A stretch of 64,000 bases of DNA from assembly GCA_002104895.1 (NCBI GenBank), contig MCFG01000076.1:127501-191500 (forward strand). The letters are read 5' to 3'. Made by a program: the position numbers and the translations under genes. Source of the stretch: Anaeromyces robustus (taxonomy: Eukaryota; Neocallimastigomycota; Neocallimastigomycetes; Neocallimastigales; Neocallimastigaceae). Each line of letters opens with the position of its first letter. Within the stretch, counting starts at the first letter, position 1. A model generated the notes under the pieces. That model was not told the DNA's origin and did no database searches. It was given only the letters and a program-made list of their open reading frames with translations. This document shows, piece by piece, positions 21,236 to 34,095 of this stretch.

Positions 21236-22560
21236 TTATTGAAGGGAGGAAAAACAAAATTCTTTTTGGAGAAATAACGAAGTTTAAAATAATTATAATA
21301 TTATTTATTATAATAATGTTAGAATAATTATTTTATTTGTCAGTACTATTTATAATATAATAAAAAATACAATACAAAAATAAAAATTAATAAATATAAT
21401 GTATTAATAAAATGTTCAAAAAAGAACTTATTTTTAATTTAAAAAATAATTATTATTAAAAAAGAAAAAATTAACAAAAAAAAATTTTTTTTATATTCAT
21501 AAAAAAAAAATTAATATATAAAAAAATTATTATATATTAAAAAAGAAATAATATATAAAAAAATTATTTTATATTAAAAAAGAAATAATATATAAAAAAA
21601 TTATTTTATAGTAAAAAAGAAATAATATATAAAAAAATTATTTTATAGTAAAAAAAAAAATAATATATATAAAAAACAAAATTTATTAGAAAAAACAAAA
21701 AAGAAGAAAAAATTATATATAAAAAAAAATAATTCTTAATAATATATAAAAATCATTAATTTATAATTATTATAAATATATTTAAATGTTTTATATATAA
21801 TTTCATTTTACGTAGTAAATAAAATTTGTTTTATTATTATTTATTTTTTTTATAGACTTATCATGTGTTATCACATGAATGTATTGGAATTATACTTCAT
21901 ATTTTACCATTTCGGTGTCGATGCTAGTAGCGTTAGCATTATAGTTTAAGTACAAATGTAAAATATGTGAATAAACTAACTTAATAAATATAATAATAAT
22001 TTTTTTATTAAAAATTATTATTTAATTTATTCCTTAAAATACTATTAATTATCATATATAATATGTATAGGTAATTGAATAAATATTTTAATAAATATTA
22101 AAAAAAGAAAAAAGAAAATTTACCAAAAAAAAAAAAAATTTTTGGTAATATTGATGATTTAATAAATTTATTAATGAATAAATGGCATAATAATTCAAAA
22201 TATATGAAATTTATAAAATACAATTTGAATTTTGTTTTTTTTAAATATTTTTAGGATTATGACACATATATATTTAAAAGTAATACTAATATACTTTGTA
22301 CATATAAAGTACTAATATTATAGTTTTAATCCACAATATGCTTATGGGATTTATGTTTAATTGTAGAAAATAATAAATTTTTTAAAATTAACTTTAATCA
22401 AGTTTATTGATAAACTTAAAAATTTTAATAATATATAATATATTCCATCTTATAAATATATGGTACAAAATAATCTATATTAGTTTAATTTATTTAATGG
22501 ATAATGATGAAATATTAATATTTAAAGTTTAAATTATTAAAGAGTAAAAAAGTTTTTTAA

Positions 22561-22595
<35 letters not shown>

Positions 22596-22781
22596 CTAAA
22601 AAGAATTAATTATTTAACTAAAATAAAAAATATTTTTATATATTTAAAATATATATTTTTTTATTTTGTATATTAATCTTTCTATCTATTAATAATATTT
22701 TTTTTATTATTTAAAAATATTTTAAAAAAAGAAAAATCATTAAAAATTTATGAATTAAGAAAAAAAAATATAGTGTTCATA
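21236..22781. other. Non-coding spacer with short tandem repeats
   Basis: 21520-21680 holds an imperfect AAATAATATATAAAAAAATTATTTTA-type repeat of about 36 bases, in roughly four copies. A GC-richer island at 21855-21935 contains two small fold-backs: CATGTG-TTAT-CACATG, and ATGCTA paired with TAGCAT. A T run lies at 22563-22595. No gene is recognised. Confidence 0.5.
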
Positions 22782-23083
22782 ATGAATACTAAAAATAGTA
22801 TAAAAGATAATGAGAATATATTCCTTTTTGAAGGAAGGAAAAAAATAATATTAATTATTTTTTTAATTATATCAGTAATATTAGTATTACATTTAAATTA
22901 TAATAAATTAGAAAATATAAAAATATATTCAATTGGTAACCAAAAAAAACTTAAAGAAATTGATATAAATATTTTTTATGATGAAGATGAAAAAATTGAA
23001 TTAATTGATGAAAAAGGTATCTTTGAGAAAGTTGAAAATATTGAACAAGTAAACAACAACAACACCACCACCACCACTACTAC

Positions 23084-23115
<32 letters not shown>

Positions 23116-24452
23116 GAAAAGAATATAGCTATAAAAAAGGCAAGAAAAAAACATTACGTCTTGGTTATAAAATTGATCAATCAAATATTACTATGACTTA
23201 TATTGAAAAACAACCATATTATGATAAATATGGTATTGATTTAAATCAATATATAATAAATGGTATGAAAAATAAAGCTATTGATAATAATTCATCTGCA
23301 AAAATTGAAGAATGGGATATATATACACCACCTTGTCCACACCTTCATCCTATTCATTATTCTGAAGAAATATTAAATCCTATATGTGAAAATATTGCAA
23401 TACCATTTATACAAAATAAAGGTCATACAAAAATACCTTATGCTTTAAAACTTCATAATATTACTACTCAAATGAAAAAATATGAAGAATGGAAAAAAAT
23501 GGATGGTAAACCTCCAAATTATAGAGATGCATCTCTTGATGAAATATTAAATAATGAGAATTATCATCCATATGATTATGGATTTTATAATTATGAAAAA
23601 GTTGAAGATGATGATGACTATTATAATAGAGTTATTCAAAGTCCAATGGATGAAGTTCCAGATCCAAGAAGAAGAAGAATGTTTAATATGATTTTATTTA
23701 ATTCAGAATTTGAACTTTTAGATATTTATCTTTCAGAATATTATGAAATTTTTGATTATTTCATTATTTATGAATCAAATGCTACTTTTTCAGGATCTGC
23801 GAAGCCTCTTTATTTAACTAGAATGCTTTTAGAAACTAATAGATATGAAAAATTTAGAGATAAAATAATTCCTGTTACTTTACCAGTATTAGAAATAGAA
23901 AAATACAGCGAAAAAGGACCTGCTTTCCCAAGAGAACACTTAGCTAGAAGACAAGTTATTGAAAAAGGATTAAGAGCTGTTAATGCTAGACATGGTGATA
24001 TTTTTGTTCATGGAGATTTAGATGAAATGCCAAAAGCTAGATTACTTTCCTATCTTAAAAAATGTGGAGGATGGGAACATCTACAAATGGGTATTGGTGG
24101 TGCACCACTTTCTATGAAAGATTCTGAAACTAAAAGTTATCTTCGTGATAAAACTTTACCTATTAAAACAACTGATAATGGTAAATATCAGATAGATTAT
24201 AATCTTTTCCCTGCGTTATCATTTAATATTTTCTTCCATGAATATTCATTTAATATTGTTAAAAGTCGTCGTTATGGTACTGTATTTCATCCAAATTTAG
24301 CAATATTTGATGCAAGAAGAGCTCTTGGTCAATATCCTATATTTATGAATGATGGTAAAGAATTTAATTTAAATGAATATATAAATAGCACATCCGCATA
24401 TGATGTATACAATCATCCAAAAAGAAATACAGTAGATGATCCTTATAACGGT

Positions 24453-24483
<31 letters not shown>

Positions 24484-25178
24484 GTGAATATACTGGTAAA
24501 ATATATTATACTGATGAAGATAGAGATATGGGGATAGATCCTTATAAAGGATATACATATACAGGTTTCGATTTTCCTGAAAAAAATGGGGTAGGATTTT
24601 TAGGAGAACATATAAGATTTAGTTCAAATCCTGATTGTTATACAAAAAAAACACAAGTAGCATTTTATAAAAGTGGATGGCATATGAGTTCATTTTTACC
24701 GAATATTGGAAGTTTCTTAAATAAATTTAATTCTTATTCTCATTTCGATATGTTTAAAAAATACTCAGATGAAGAAAAAAGGAAAAAGATTATTAATAGA
24801 ATACGCAGTCATCGTTATATTTATGGAAATGGAAATCCAATGAAAATTATAGAAATAAAATTACCTAAAACCGATGAAGAAAAAATTCCAGATTTATATA
24901 GTTATAAATTATGGGAAAAAATAAAAAAAGAATATAAATTAAAAGGTAATAAAAGTCGTACTCTTAATAAATTAAATAGTCTAATACTTCATGAATTACC
25001 AAGACAAGTATGGGAAAATCCAATTTGTTATTCTTATATGTTAGATCGTGAATTTGGTTTATCTAAAAAATTATGGTGGGAAGTTATTCCAAAAGAAGAA
25101 TGGGATACTGTTGATTTTAATTTATTAGATGATACCATATTAGATGAAATAGAACCATTTAGAAAGAAAAATAAATGA
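22782..25178 (+). CDS. Glycosyltransferase family 17 protein (beta-1,4-GlcNAc-transferase III-like), type II membrane protein
   Basis: 798 residues from the ATG at 22782; an in-frame GTG nine bases earlier is not a likely eukaryotic start. A short basic cytosolic N-terminus precedes one membrane segment (about 22-38), typical of Golgi type II enzymes. A variable stem with Thr and Asn runs follows (near 90-112). The catalytic region starts near residue 293 with RRRRMFNMILFNSEFELLD and continues with YESNATFSG, FPREHLARRQ and GDLDEMPK, where D412 and D414 form the likely metal/sugar-nucleotide DxD. A second poly-Asn run interrupts the domain near 561. In animals GT17 (MGAT3) adds bisecting GlcNAc to N-glycans; the acceptor in fungi is not known to me, so the activity is by family only. 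Intronless. Confidence 0.85.
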
Positions 25179-25475
25179 TAATGATAATGATAAAATGAAT
25201 AAATTTAAAATTAAAAACAATGAATTAATAATACATTAATCTTTTATTTTTACAATGACTTAATTTATAATTTAAGAATACATAATACAAACTATTTAAT
25301 TTATTTAATAAGTTAAAAAATTTTTACTTTTCGGAAAAATGAAAAAAAAGGAAAAAAATTAATATTAATACATAAATAAAAAAATTTTTTTTATTTATAT
25401 ATATATATCTTGCTTTTAAATAATGTTTTTGTTTGAATATATATTATACCATAGTAACAATAATTATAATAATTA

Positions 25476-25510
<35 letters not shown>

Positions 25511-26725
25511 ACAAAATGTATACATAAATAATATATTTTATAATATATATTTCATTATTAAATAGTAAGAGATTCAATGATATTATTTTTCTTTTTTTTT
25601 TTTTTTAGTAATTTTACTGTATTATTTAGTTATTATAAATTTTATATATGAATTATACAAACATAAAATTATTAAATTAATTAATTGATATTAATTATTA
25701 TATAAATAACATTTATTTTTCTTTTTTTAAACAATAAAGATAAAGAGACAATATTATTTCTTCAATATATATTATTTTTTTAAGATGAATATTTTTTAAT
25801 TATTTTAAACAATGTAATTAATATAATTTTTTTTTTTTGCACTTTATATCAAAATGTGTATATACTATGTCAATTATATTTCTTCTATAAATTAATTAAA
25901 ATTAAACTAATTTAATTAATATTAATATATTAATAAAAGAATAAATAAATAAATAGATAAATGAATAAATAAATCAATAAATAGATAAATATAAATAAAA
26001 AGAAATGTATAAATTTACTAATATTATAACAAAAAAAAAAAAGTTACAATTTTTAATAACAATTTTTAAAAACAATTTATTCTATCATATTATTTAATAT
26101 AAAGTTGTTTATTAAATTATGAATATCAATTTTCTATTTAAATAATAAATAAAATTTATACCACAATAATTATGATACAATTTTAAAAAAATATTTATTT
26201 ATTTTTATACATAAATATTTTGATTTCTATTTTATATTTTCAAAATATTTACCGTTTTTTTTTCTTTTCTTTTTTTTTTTTTTTTATATTTTCTTTATTC
26301 TCAAAAAATTACATGTATATTCTTTAATAGCTTTTTTTTTATTTAATAATAATAAATATATAAATACGATAAAATATAATAATAATAATGTTCCAAAAAA
26401 AAAAAAAAAAAAAAAAAAAGAAATTAACACATATAAATATGCTTTATTCTTTTATTAATATAAAATAATATTTATGATATTTTGATATTCTGATGATAAT
26501 ATGAGTTATTGAGTCATAAATTTTAATTAATAATATGATAAACATTTATGAAATGAATAAAAATTTTTGTTCTATTCTTAATATTAAATTTATGAGTCAT
26601 TTAATTAATAAATTATCAAAATACTTTTTGGTATAATGGAAAATTTTCATTGTTTAATTTTTTTAACCAATAAAAAAACTGTTTTATGACTATTTTTTTT
26701 TTTTTTATTTGCTTTTCATTTTTTA

Positions 26726-26763
<38 letters not shown>

Positions 26764-27987
26764 ATTTTCCATTAAATATGATATAAAATAGAATAGAATA
26801 AAATATTTATTTAATTATATAATCCAAATAAAAATATACAATAATGTATCTTATAATTTTATTAATTTTAAAATATTGTTCTAATTAGCAAAAAAAAAGA
26901 TTCCATATAAATAATTATTATTTAATAAATAATAAAATTTTACTATATTTATAAATAATATAATTAAGAAATAATGAATAAAATCGTAAAAATAACTAAA
27001 AAAAATAAAAAATAAAAATAAAAAAAAACAGCAAAAAAAAATAAATATATAAATAAAATATTAATAATTATATATATATTTTTTTTAAGGTATTGATTTA
27101 TATTTATATTTATATTTATTAATAACTATTTACAAAAATATGATATTTTTATTATTTAATATTTAATATAAAGGTATTAATTTTAATTATTTAATTCATT
27201 TTATTTTAATTAATAAATGTACATTGTACAATTTAATAGAATTTAATTTAATATGATAAAATAAAAATTCTTATTTTTCCACAAATGAGTTTTTTTCACC
27301 ACAATATAAAATATCATTACATATTTAAAATAATACAATAAAACTTTTATTAAATTATATTATATTATAGTATATTATATTATTAAAATATATTTATTTG
27401 TACCTATTTTTTTATATCTCATTATTGACATTATTGTATGATTTTTATTATTATTTTTATCTTTCCAAAAAAAGACATTTCAAAGAATTAATAATTACGG
27501 TGAAATTTTTGATGATTTTTTTTTTTTATATTAAAATAAATTAAATTTAAACAATAAAAAATTAAAATATATAAAACTTTATTAATTATATTTTTATCAA
27601 AAAATGTATAATTCATTACATAATGTTTTATTTAATATATTTATAAAAAAAAAAAAAACATTGTTAAAAAAAATATTAATACATTATTTTATTATTATCA
27701 CAAATTTATAATTTATGTTTAATTAAATATAAAATTTTTATATTACAATTTATAATATATATATTATAATATAGTTAAAATGATTAATATAATATAAAAA
27801 AATTATAATAAAAAAATTAAAATGTTAATATTTGCTATTTTATATAAATACTGAACTTTTCTTTCAATATATTTTATTTTTTTTAAAAAAACTAAATAAA
27901 GTATTGTAAATAAATTAATAAATAGTTTTTTTTTTTTTTTTTGTAACATATATTTATATTAAAAAAGTAATAAATAAATAAATAAAA
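25179..27987. other. Long A+T-rich spacer
   Basis: 2.8 kb without a recognisable gene. It contains AAAT repeats (25480-25512 and 25930-25990), poly(A) at 26396-26419 and 26728-26761, and many T runs. The last 130 bases before 27988 (T-rich tract at 27925-27942, then TAATAAATAAATAAATAAAA) probably contain the promoter and leader of the esterase gene. No clear TATA assignment is possible in such A+T-rich DNA. Confidence 0.5.
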
Positions 27988-29304
27988 ATGAAAAAATTTT
28001 CTGTTTTAACTATAATTACAACTGTTTTAGCCTCAAGAGTTTCAGCTGATTGTTTTTCAGTGAAATTAGGTTATCCATGTTGTCAATATACAGATGAAGT
28101 AGTTTATGTTGATGATGATGGGGATTGGGGTGTTGAAAATAATGACTGGTGTGGTATTGGTGAAGATCTTGATAAACCTGAACCAGTAAATAATAACAAT
28201 CCAAATCCATGGGGTGGCCAACAAGGAGGTGGTAATCCATGGGGAGGTCAACAAGGAGGTGGTAATCCATGGGGAGGCCAACAAGGTGGTGGTAATCCAT
28301 GGGGAGGTCAACAAGGAGGTGGTAATCCATGGGGAGGTCAACAAGGAGGTGGTAATCCATGGGGTGGACAACAAGGTGGTGGTTATCCATGGGGTGGACA
28401 ACAAGGTGGTGGTATGGGAGGCTTCGGTGGTGGAAATTCTGGTGGTAATACTAGTGGTAATTCTTCATCTCCGGAGATTAGTACTGGTAAAAGTAAATAT
28501 ATGAGTAAACTTAATATTATTAATACTTGTCCATCTAATATTAGTTCCAAACAACAAGGAGTTAATTATCCAAGTGCTAAAAAGGTTACTTATCATTCAA
28601 AAACTACTAATAATGATCGTAAAATGAATGTTATTCTACCAATTGGATATACTGAAAGTAAGAAATATCCAGTTTTATATTTATTACATGGTATTATGGG
28701 TAATGAAGATTCTATGTTAAGTACAAATATGGGTAGTATTACTATTCCAACCAATTTATTAAGAGAAGGTAAAGCTAAAGAAATGATTATTGTTCTTCCA
28801 AATGAATATGCTCCAGAAGGTGGTAAGGAAGTTCCTGCTGGTATTAATCAAGCTTACTTTGAAGGTTATGATAATTTCATTAATGATTTAATTGGTAGTA
28901 TTATGCCATATATGGAAAAAAATTATTCTGTTGCTACTGGTAGAGAAAATACTGCTATTGCTGGTTTTTCTATGGGAGGTCGTAATAGTCTTTATATTGG
29001 TTATAAAAGATCTGATTTATTTGGTTATATTGGAGCTTTTTCACCAGCTCCAGGTGTTGTTCCAGGTCTTTTCAGAAATGAAAATCAATTCCGTACTGAT
29101 CAACCACCAATTGTTAGTCTTATTTCTTGTGGTACTGATGATTCTGTAGTTGGTACTAATCCTAAAAATTATCACAATGTTTTAACTAAAAATAATCAAG
29201 ATCATATTTGGTTTGAAGTACCAGGTGCTGATCATGATGCTAAAGCTGTCACTGCTGGTTATTATAATTTCATTCAAACTTGTTTTGGTGCCTTAGATGA
29301 TTAA
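27988..29304 (+). CDS. Secreted feruloyl/acetyl esterase (CE1 type) with fungal dockerin and Gly-rich repeat linker
   Basis: 438 residues. The signal peptide is at 1-20. A fungal-type dockerin (CBM10-like) spans about 21-58 with C22, C31, C32, C55 and the aromatic residues W47 and W54; it would plug the enzyme into the extracellular cellulosome. A linker at ~72-145 is built of seven copies of a 10-residue Pro-Trp-Gly-Gly-Gln repeat. The catalytic domain (~170-438) is an esterase D / CE1 alpha/beta hydrolase. It has the YLLHG oxyanion-side motif, nucleophile S328 in GFSMGG, acid D384 or D385 in CGTDD, and H416 in GADHDAK. Family members cleave ferulate or acetate esters on arabinoxylan; the exact substrate cannot be read from sequence. 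One dockerin only, where many gut-fungal enzymes carry two or more. Confidence 0.92.
   Translation: MKKFSVLTIITTVLASRVSADCFSVKLGYPCCQYTDEVVYVDDDGDWGVENNDWCGIGEDLDKPEPVNNNNPNPWGGQQGGGNPWGGQQGGGNPWGGQQGGGNPWGGQQGGGNPWGGQQGGGNPWGGQQGGGYPWGGQQGGGMGGFGGGNSGGNTSGNSSSPEISTGKSKYMSKLNIINTCPSNISSKQQGVNYPSAKKVTYHSKTTNNDRKMNVILPIGYTESKKYPVLYLLHGIMGNEDSMLSTNMGSITIPTNLLREGKAKEMIIVLPNEYAPEGGKEVPAGINQAYFEGYDNFINDLIGSIMPYMEKNYSVATGRENTAIAGFSMGGRNSLYIGYKRSDLFGYIGAFSPAPGVVPGLFRNENQFRTDQPPIVSLISCGTDDSVVGTNPKNYHNVLTKNNQDHIWFEVPGADHDAKAVTAGYYNFIQTCFGALDD
28204..28413 (+). repeat. 30-bp coding tandem repeat in the esterase linker
   Basis: Seven 30-base units encoding [10 protein letters not shown] (the last [10 protein letters not shown]), differing only at wobble positions such as GGT/GGA/GGC. 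In-frame expansion or contraction would change linker length without breaking the enzyme. Confidence 0.95.
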
Positions 29305-29901
29305 ATTTAATTTGATTAATATTGATTATTAATCAAATTAAATTATAAATATATTATTTAAAGTATATGTTTATACTTTATATAATATATATATCTAATT
29401 CAATAATAAATATATACATATATTCTTTTTTTTTTTTTTTACTATTTATTTGATAAAAATAAAATAACTTTAAAAATAATATAATTGTATAATATATTAT
29501 ATATTATATAATAATTTTAAATATTATTTTGAATTGTTAATAATTAATTAAAATTATTAACTTTTAACAAACTTTTTTTAAAAAAATGAAAAAGAATTTA
29601 TTACAATACTTTATAAAAATATTTTCTTATTAAAAAAAAAAAAATTAAGAGAAAGATAAAAGAAAAAAAAAAAAAAAAAACTTATTAGTAATATAATTAT
29701 TAATTACAATTAAAAACTAAATTTTTAAATTAAATTTAAAATTAGTTTAATAATTATAGAACTAAAAAAGATATTTGTATTTTTTTAAAAAATCATTGTT
29801 GAAAAAATAAACGAGTTAACTCATAAAATTTAATTAAAATAGTGTTTTTATTCTTTTTAATAATTTTTATTTTAACAAGAAATTGTATATTATTTATTAT
29901 T

Positions 29902-29956
<55 letters not shown>

Positions 29957-29985
29957 TTATTTTATTTATTTATTTATTTATTATT

Positions 29986-30032
<47 letters not shown>

Positions 30033-31517
30033 TTAATTTATTTATTTATTTATTTATTATTGTTATTTACTTTTACTATTTATTTATATTGTTATTTACT
30101 TTTATTATTTATTTATTATTGTTATTTACTTTTATTATTTATTTTTATTATTTATTGTTTATTATTAATAATTTATTGAATCATTTACTTGTATATTATT
30201 ATATATATATATATATATTTATTATTTAATTTTATTATTTATAATTTTTTTTATTATATATTCTATTTAATTGACTTTTCACTTAAGTGTATATTTTATA
30301 GATTTAGTTGTTGACATTCAAAATCTGATTTAGTTTTAACTCTAAAATCCTTATTAACCACAATCTTCAAAACCATGAATTTTTTATATATAATCCTCTA
30401 TAAATAAGAGATTTTTATGTTATAAAAAAGATGAATTTTTTTATTTTTTTATTTATTTATCTATTGTATATAAATATAATAATATAATAAAAACAAAGAA
30501 ATTTATAAAATATTTAATTTTGAGAAAATTAATAATATTAATATAATAAATTTTATTTTATTTTTATTTTTATGTTTGTTTTTATTTTTATTTATTTAAT
30601 ATCTTAATTCTTAAAACTCATTATTATCAAAAATAGAGTTTTTTTTAAAAAATGGAAATATATTAATATTTCAATTTTAAATTCACTTAGAAAATCTAAA
30701 TAAAAATAAATAAATTAGGCTAATATACAGGTGCTTATCTCCCATATGTACACTACAGATGTACCTGTAGAATGATGCTCCACCTATGTCGTTACGTTCT
30801 ACTAAAGTACACAGTATTAAAATGTTTTAAATTAATAATAAGATTTATTGAATACTTTATGTTTTTTCAAAATATAATAATTAATTATTATATTTTTTTT
30901 TTTTTCTTTGATTATATTCATGTCTGTATATTTTTCATTTTTTTTAAATCATTTTTTTCACATTTATATATACTAAAATTAACCCTTTTTTCAATTTAAA
31001 AAACTAAACTCTTTAATAAATATATTAAAAAGTAGTAAAACATACAATTAAAATGATAAAAAAATTTCAAAAATATTAATATATATAATGATATTTTTAA
31101 TTATTTTTATTTTTTATTAGATATTTTAAAAATTATATTATTATTTTTCTATTTTCATTTTTTATATTTTTAATTGTATTTATATATATATATATATTTT
31201 CTATGTAAAATACTACAATTATTCTAAAAGTTATAATTAAAAAAATATTTATGGACTAAATAATAATCCAATTATATTTGATAAAAATAATGATTACAGT
31301 AAAGTTTTAAATTATGATTTAAACTTAAAAATAAGTAATATATATATATGTATTTAAAAAACACAATACTAATAATGATAAAAAAAAAATTTTTTTTCAT
31401 TTGGTTATTTAATACCAATATTATTTCAATTCATTACTTTTATTTATAAAAATACTGAATATAACTATTTTGAACTTTTTTAAAATTGAAAATTATTTTT
31501 CAAATTTAATCATTTAT
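29305..31517. other. Spacer with TTTA microsatellite and a GC-richer island
   Basis: Begins with an inverted repeat just after the stop (AATTTAATTTGATTAAT paired with ATTAATCAAATTAAATT, 29304-29344), a possible transcript 3' hairpin. It also contains the TTTA microsatellite and a GC-richer island at 30718-30815 with arms TACAGGT (30726-30732) and ACCTGTA (30763-30769). No gene is recognised. Confidence 0.5.
29895..30060. repeat. TTTA tetranucleotide microsatellite
   Basis: About 40 copies of ATTT/TTTA with occasional TATTATTT interruptions, followed by a degenerate tail to about 30180. Confidence 0.95.
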
Positions 31518-31913
31518 TCAAAATAAACAAAAGCATAAAATGAAAATAGCAAAACAATTAATACCAATTGTAACTCTATGATTTATACCGCTAGTAGTTG
31601 GAATACTTGTAGATGTTTTTGTTGCAGCTGCAGTCATACTAGTTTTAACTATTTTAGTGGTTGTTCTTGTTAATGTATATACATTTACAATTTTTTCAGT
31701 AGCAGTTTCATTTGTTTTTTGAATTGGTTCATCTATAGAAGTTTCATTATTTGGAGCAGTCATAGGTAAACCTTTATTTGTATTAAAAACATTTGGATCA
31801 CCTTCCTCTATTATAGTACCTCCCTTTTTTGGTTCACGAACTTTTGAATATACATTATTAATTAAAAGAATAACGATTAAAAGTATAACAAATTTAAAAT
31901 TATTAAATTTCAT
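31518..31913 (-). CDS. Small secreted Thr-rich protein, possibly GPI-anchored (131 aa)
   Basis: Not a recognised family. It has a clean N-terminal signal peptide (about residues 1-23), a polar middle with two N-glycosylation sequons (NETS and NETA), a Thr/Ser-rich stretch (about 80-110) and a hydrophobic C-terminal tail of ~18 residues ending at the stop. That layout fits a GPI-anchored wall or surface protein. A weakly similar, broken sequence lies ~1.6 kb to the right at 33460-33560. Single exon; moderate certainty that it is a real gene because of coding-like composition against a noisy background. Confidence 0.6.
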   Translation of the reverse strand: MKFNNFKFVILLIVILLINNVYSKVREPKKGGTIIEEGDPNVFNTNKGLPMTAPNNETSIDEPIQKTNETATEKIVNVYTLTRTTTKIVKTSMTAAATKTSTSIPTTSGINHRVTIGINCFAIFILCFCLF

Positions 31914-33229
31914 TTTTGTTTATTAAGCTATTTTTTTATTATAATTATTTTTATTTTATTTTATTTTATTTTTTATTTTTGTTTTATTTATTTTATTTTG
32001 TTTTTATTTTTATTTTATTTTATTTTATTTTATTTTATTTTGTTTTTATTTTTATTTTATTTTATTTTGTTTTGTTTTTATTTTTATTTTATTTATTTTA
32101 TTTTGTTTTTTCTTCAATTTATTATTATTGTTTTTAATTTATTTTTAATTTTCAATTTTTTAAAAGAGATTTTTTCTAACTATATATATAGTATTAATAA
32201 AATCCTTTTCTCTCTTTTTATGTTTCATAATATTAAACAATTAATTAAAATAAAGATTTTTTTCTTTTTTTTTTTTTAAAAAAAAAAAACTTTGTGTTTT
32301 ACAAAATAAAATTGTGTTTAAGAAAATTCTATTTTAATATAATTTTTTTAATTTTTTATATTAATTTATTTATTCATCTATTTTTTTATATTTATTTATT
32401 TACTAATTATTTATATATTTATTTAGTTATCAAATTTTTTACTGGTTATTTTTATTATATATTTTTTATTATCATTACACAAGCATAAAAAAAAAAATTT
32501 TTTAAAAAAATTTTTTTTTGTAATTTTTATGAATTTAAATTTTAACTTTGATACTCCATTGTTTTATATGCACATAATAGAAATACAGAAAAAAAATTTT
32601 TATTTATTTATTTAAGTTGATATTAAACAATAGTTATAATATCAACTTAAATAATTTGAATAAACGATATCAAATAATATTTATAAAAATTTGTTTATAA
32701 TTATTACAACATTTATAATAATAGATTATAAAAAATAAAATATAAAAAAAAAAATAAATAAATCATAATGAAATAAAATGAAAGTATTAAAATTATTGTT
32801 AGTTAAAAAAGGGACTCTTTTATAATACGAATATTATATGTATTCTCATTATTTATATAAATTATTTTTATACTTCATTATATATATATATATATAAATA
32901 TTTAAAATATTACAAGTATTATTATTTTTATAATATAATTAAACGTATATAATTAAAGTTTAATAAATATATTAATATTATTATTTCTTTTATGTTTTTT
33001 TTTTTTTTAATTATTCTTTTTATTTAAATATTATATTTTTCTAATGGTAAAAATGTAATCTTTTTTTTTTTAGAAATAACTAGATTTAATATATTTAATT
33101 CATTCTTAAACTGAATGATACTCATTTCATTTTCATCATTATTTGAATTAATTCTGATGTTTATAATAATAATAAAAAAACAATTTCTTCATCAGTATTA
33201 CACATATAGAATATAAATATTTATTTTCC
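31914..33229. other. A+T-rich spacer with ATTTT repeats
   Basis: An ATTTT/TTTTA pentanucleotide-like repeat lies at 31945-32110. The rest is low-complexity A+T-rich DNA. Small plus-strand frames here are repeat translations rich in Phe, Leu, Ile and Tyr; no gene is seen. Confidence 0.5.
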
Positions 33230-33454
33230 CTTAACTTCAAAACATTATTTTAATCAATATTTTTATTAAATATGCTTAACTTCAAAACATTATTTTAATC
33301 AATATTTTTATTAAATATGCTTAACTTCAAAACATTATTTTAATCAATATTTTTATTAAATATGCTTAACTTCAAAACATTATTTTAATCAATATTTTTA
33401 TTAAATATGCTTAACTTCAAAACATTATTTTAATCAATATTTTTATTAAATATG
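33230..33454. repeat. Five perfect tandem copies of a 45-bp repeat
   Basis: The 45-base unit starting CTTAACTTCAAAACATTATT and ending AAATATG repeats five times without a visible mismatch, at 33230, 33275, 33320, 33365 and 33410. Being a multiple of three but with no long frame of its own, it is more likely a minisatellite than coding. Confidence 0.95.
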
Positions 33455-33645
33455 CTTGGTTTATTTGGTGAAGCTAATGAAGTAATTATTCTTGAAGTTC
33501 TTCTAATTTTTTTATTAGTAGTTCTTGTAATATTAATTATTTCAGTTATTTTTCAGCCCCAATTACTCCATTTTCTAATACATAACTTGAATTATATATT
33601 TCTTTCGAAATTCTCTTTTGTAAAAGTAAATTATTTCATTTAATA
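33455..33645 (-). pseudogene. Decayed fragment resembling the Thr-rich secreted protein at 31518
   Basis: On the minus strand about 33560 to 33465 encodes a stretch (ITEIINITRTTNKKIRRTSR) similar in order to the TEKIVNVYTLTRTTTKIVKTS part of the 131-aa protein. An in-frame TGA lies just upstream and no signal peptide can be joined without frame changes. The match is short and low-complexity, so relatedness is tentative. Confidence 0.3.
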
Positions 33646-34095
33646 TTTAAAAAAGATTTAAAAGAAAAAAATTACTTTTATTTTAATGTTTCATTTTGAT
33701 ATATTAAATAAAAATATAATTAATCCATTTATTTATATGTTAAATTTAAATAATAGTAAAATTATTAGAAAAAAAAAACTTATAATACTAATGAATATGA
33801 AAAAATATATATGTATATATAGATAATATAATATAATGTTTTTTTTATTATTATTTATTGTTTTATTCATTTATTTATTTTTTTAAATTCATTATTTTAA
33901 TATCACTTTTTCTTTCATTATATATTATATTATATTATATTAAATATATATTTTAATTATAAATACAATATAATTAATTATATTTAAATATAATCTTTTA
34001 TAAATAAAATAATTAATTACATTTCTTTTATTTATTTTAAATATTTATTTTAAATTATTTAGTAATTTTATTATATGTTTGTTAAAGATTATGAT

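Noticed and set aside
22773-22781. Upstream GTG start for the GT17 gene
   Set aside because: GTG is not a normal start in fungi; the ATG nine bases later is in frame and gives a standard type II membrane protein.
28016-28504. Frames within the esterase linker on either strand
   Set aside because: Shadows of the 30-bp linker repeat.
33230-33454. CRISPR-like array
   Set aside because: The 45-bp units are directly adjacent with no spacers, and the genome is eukaryotic.
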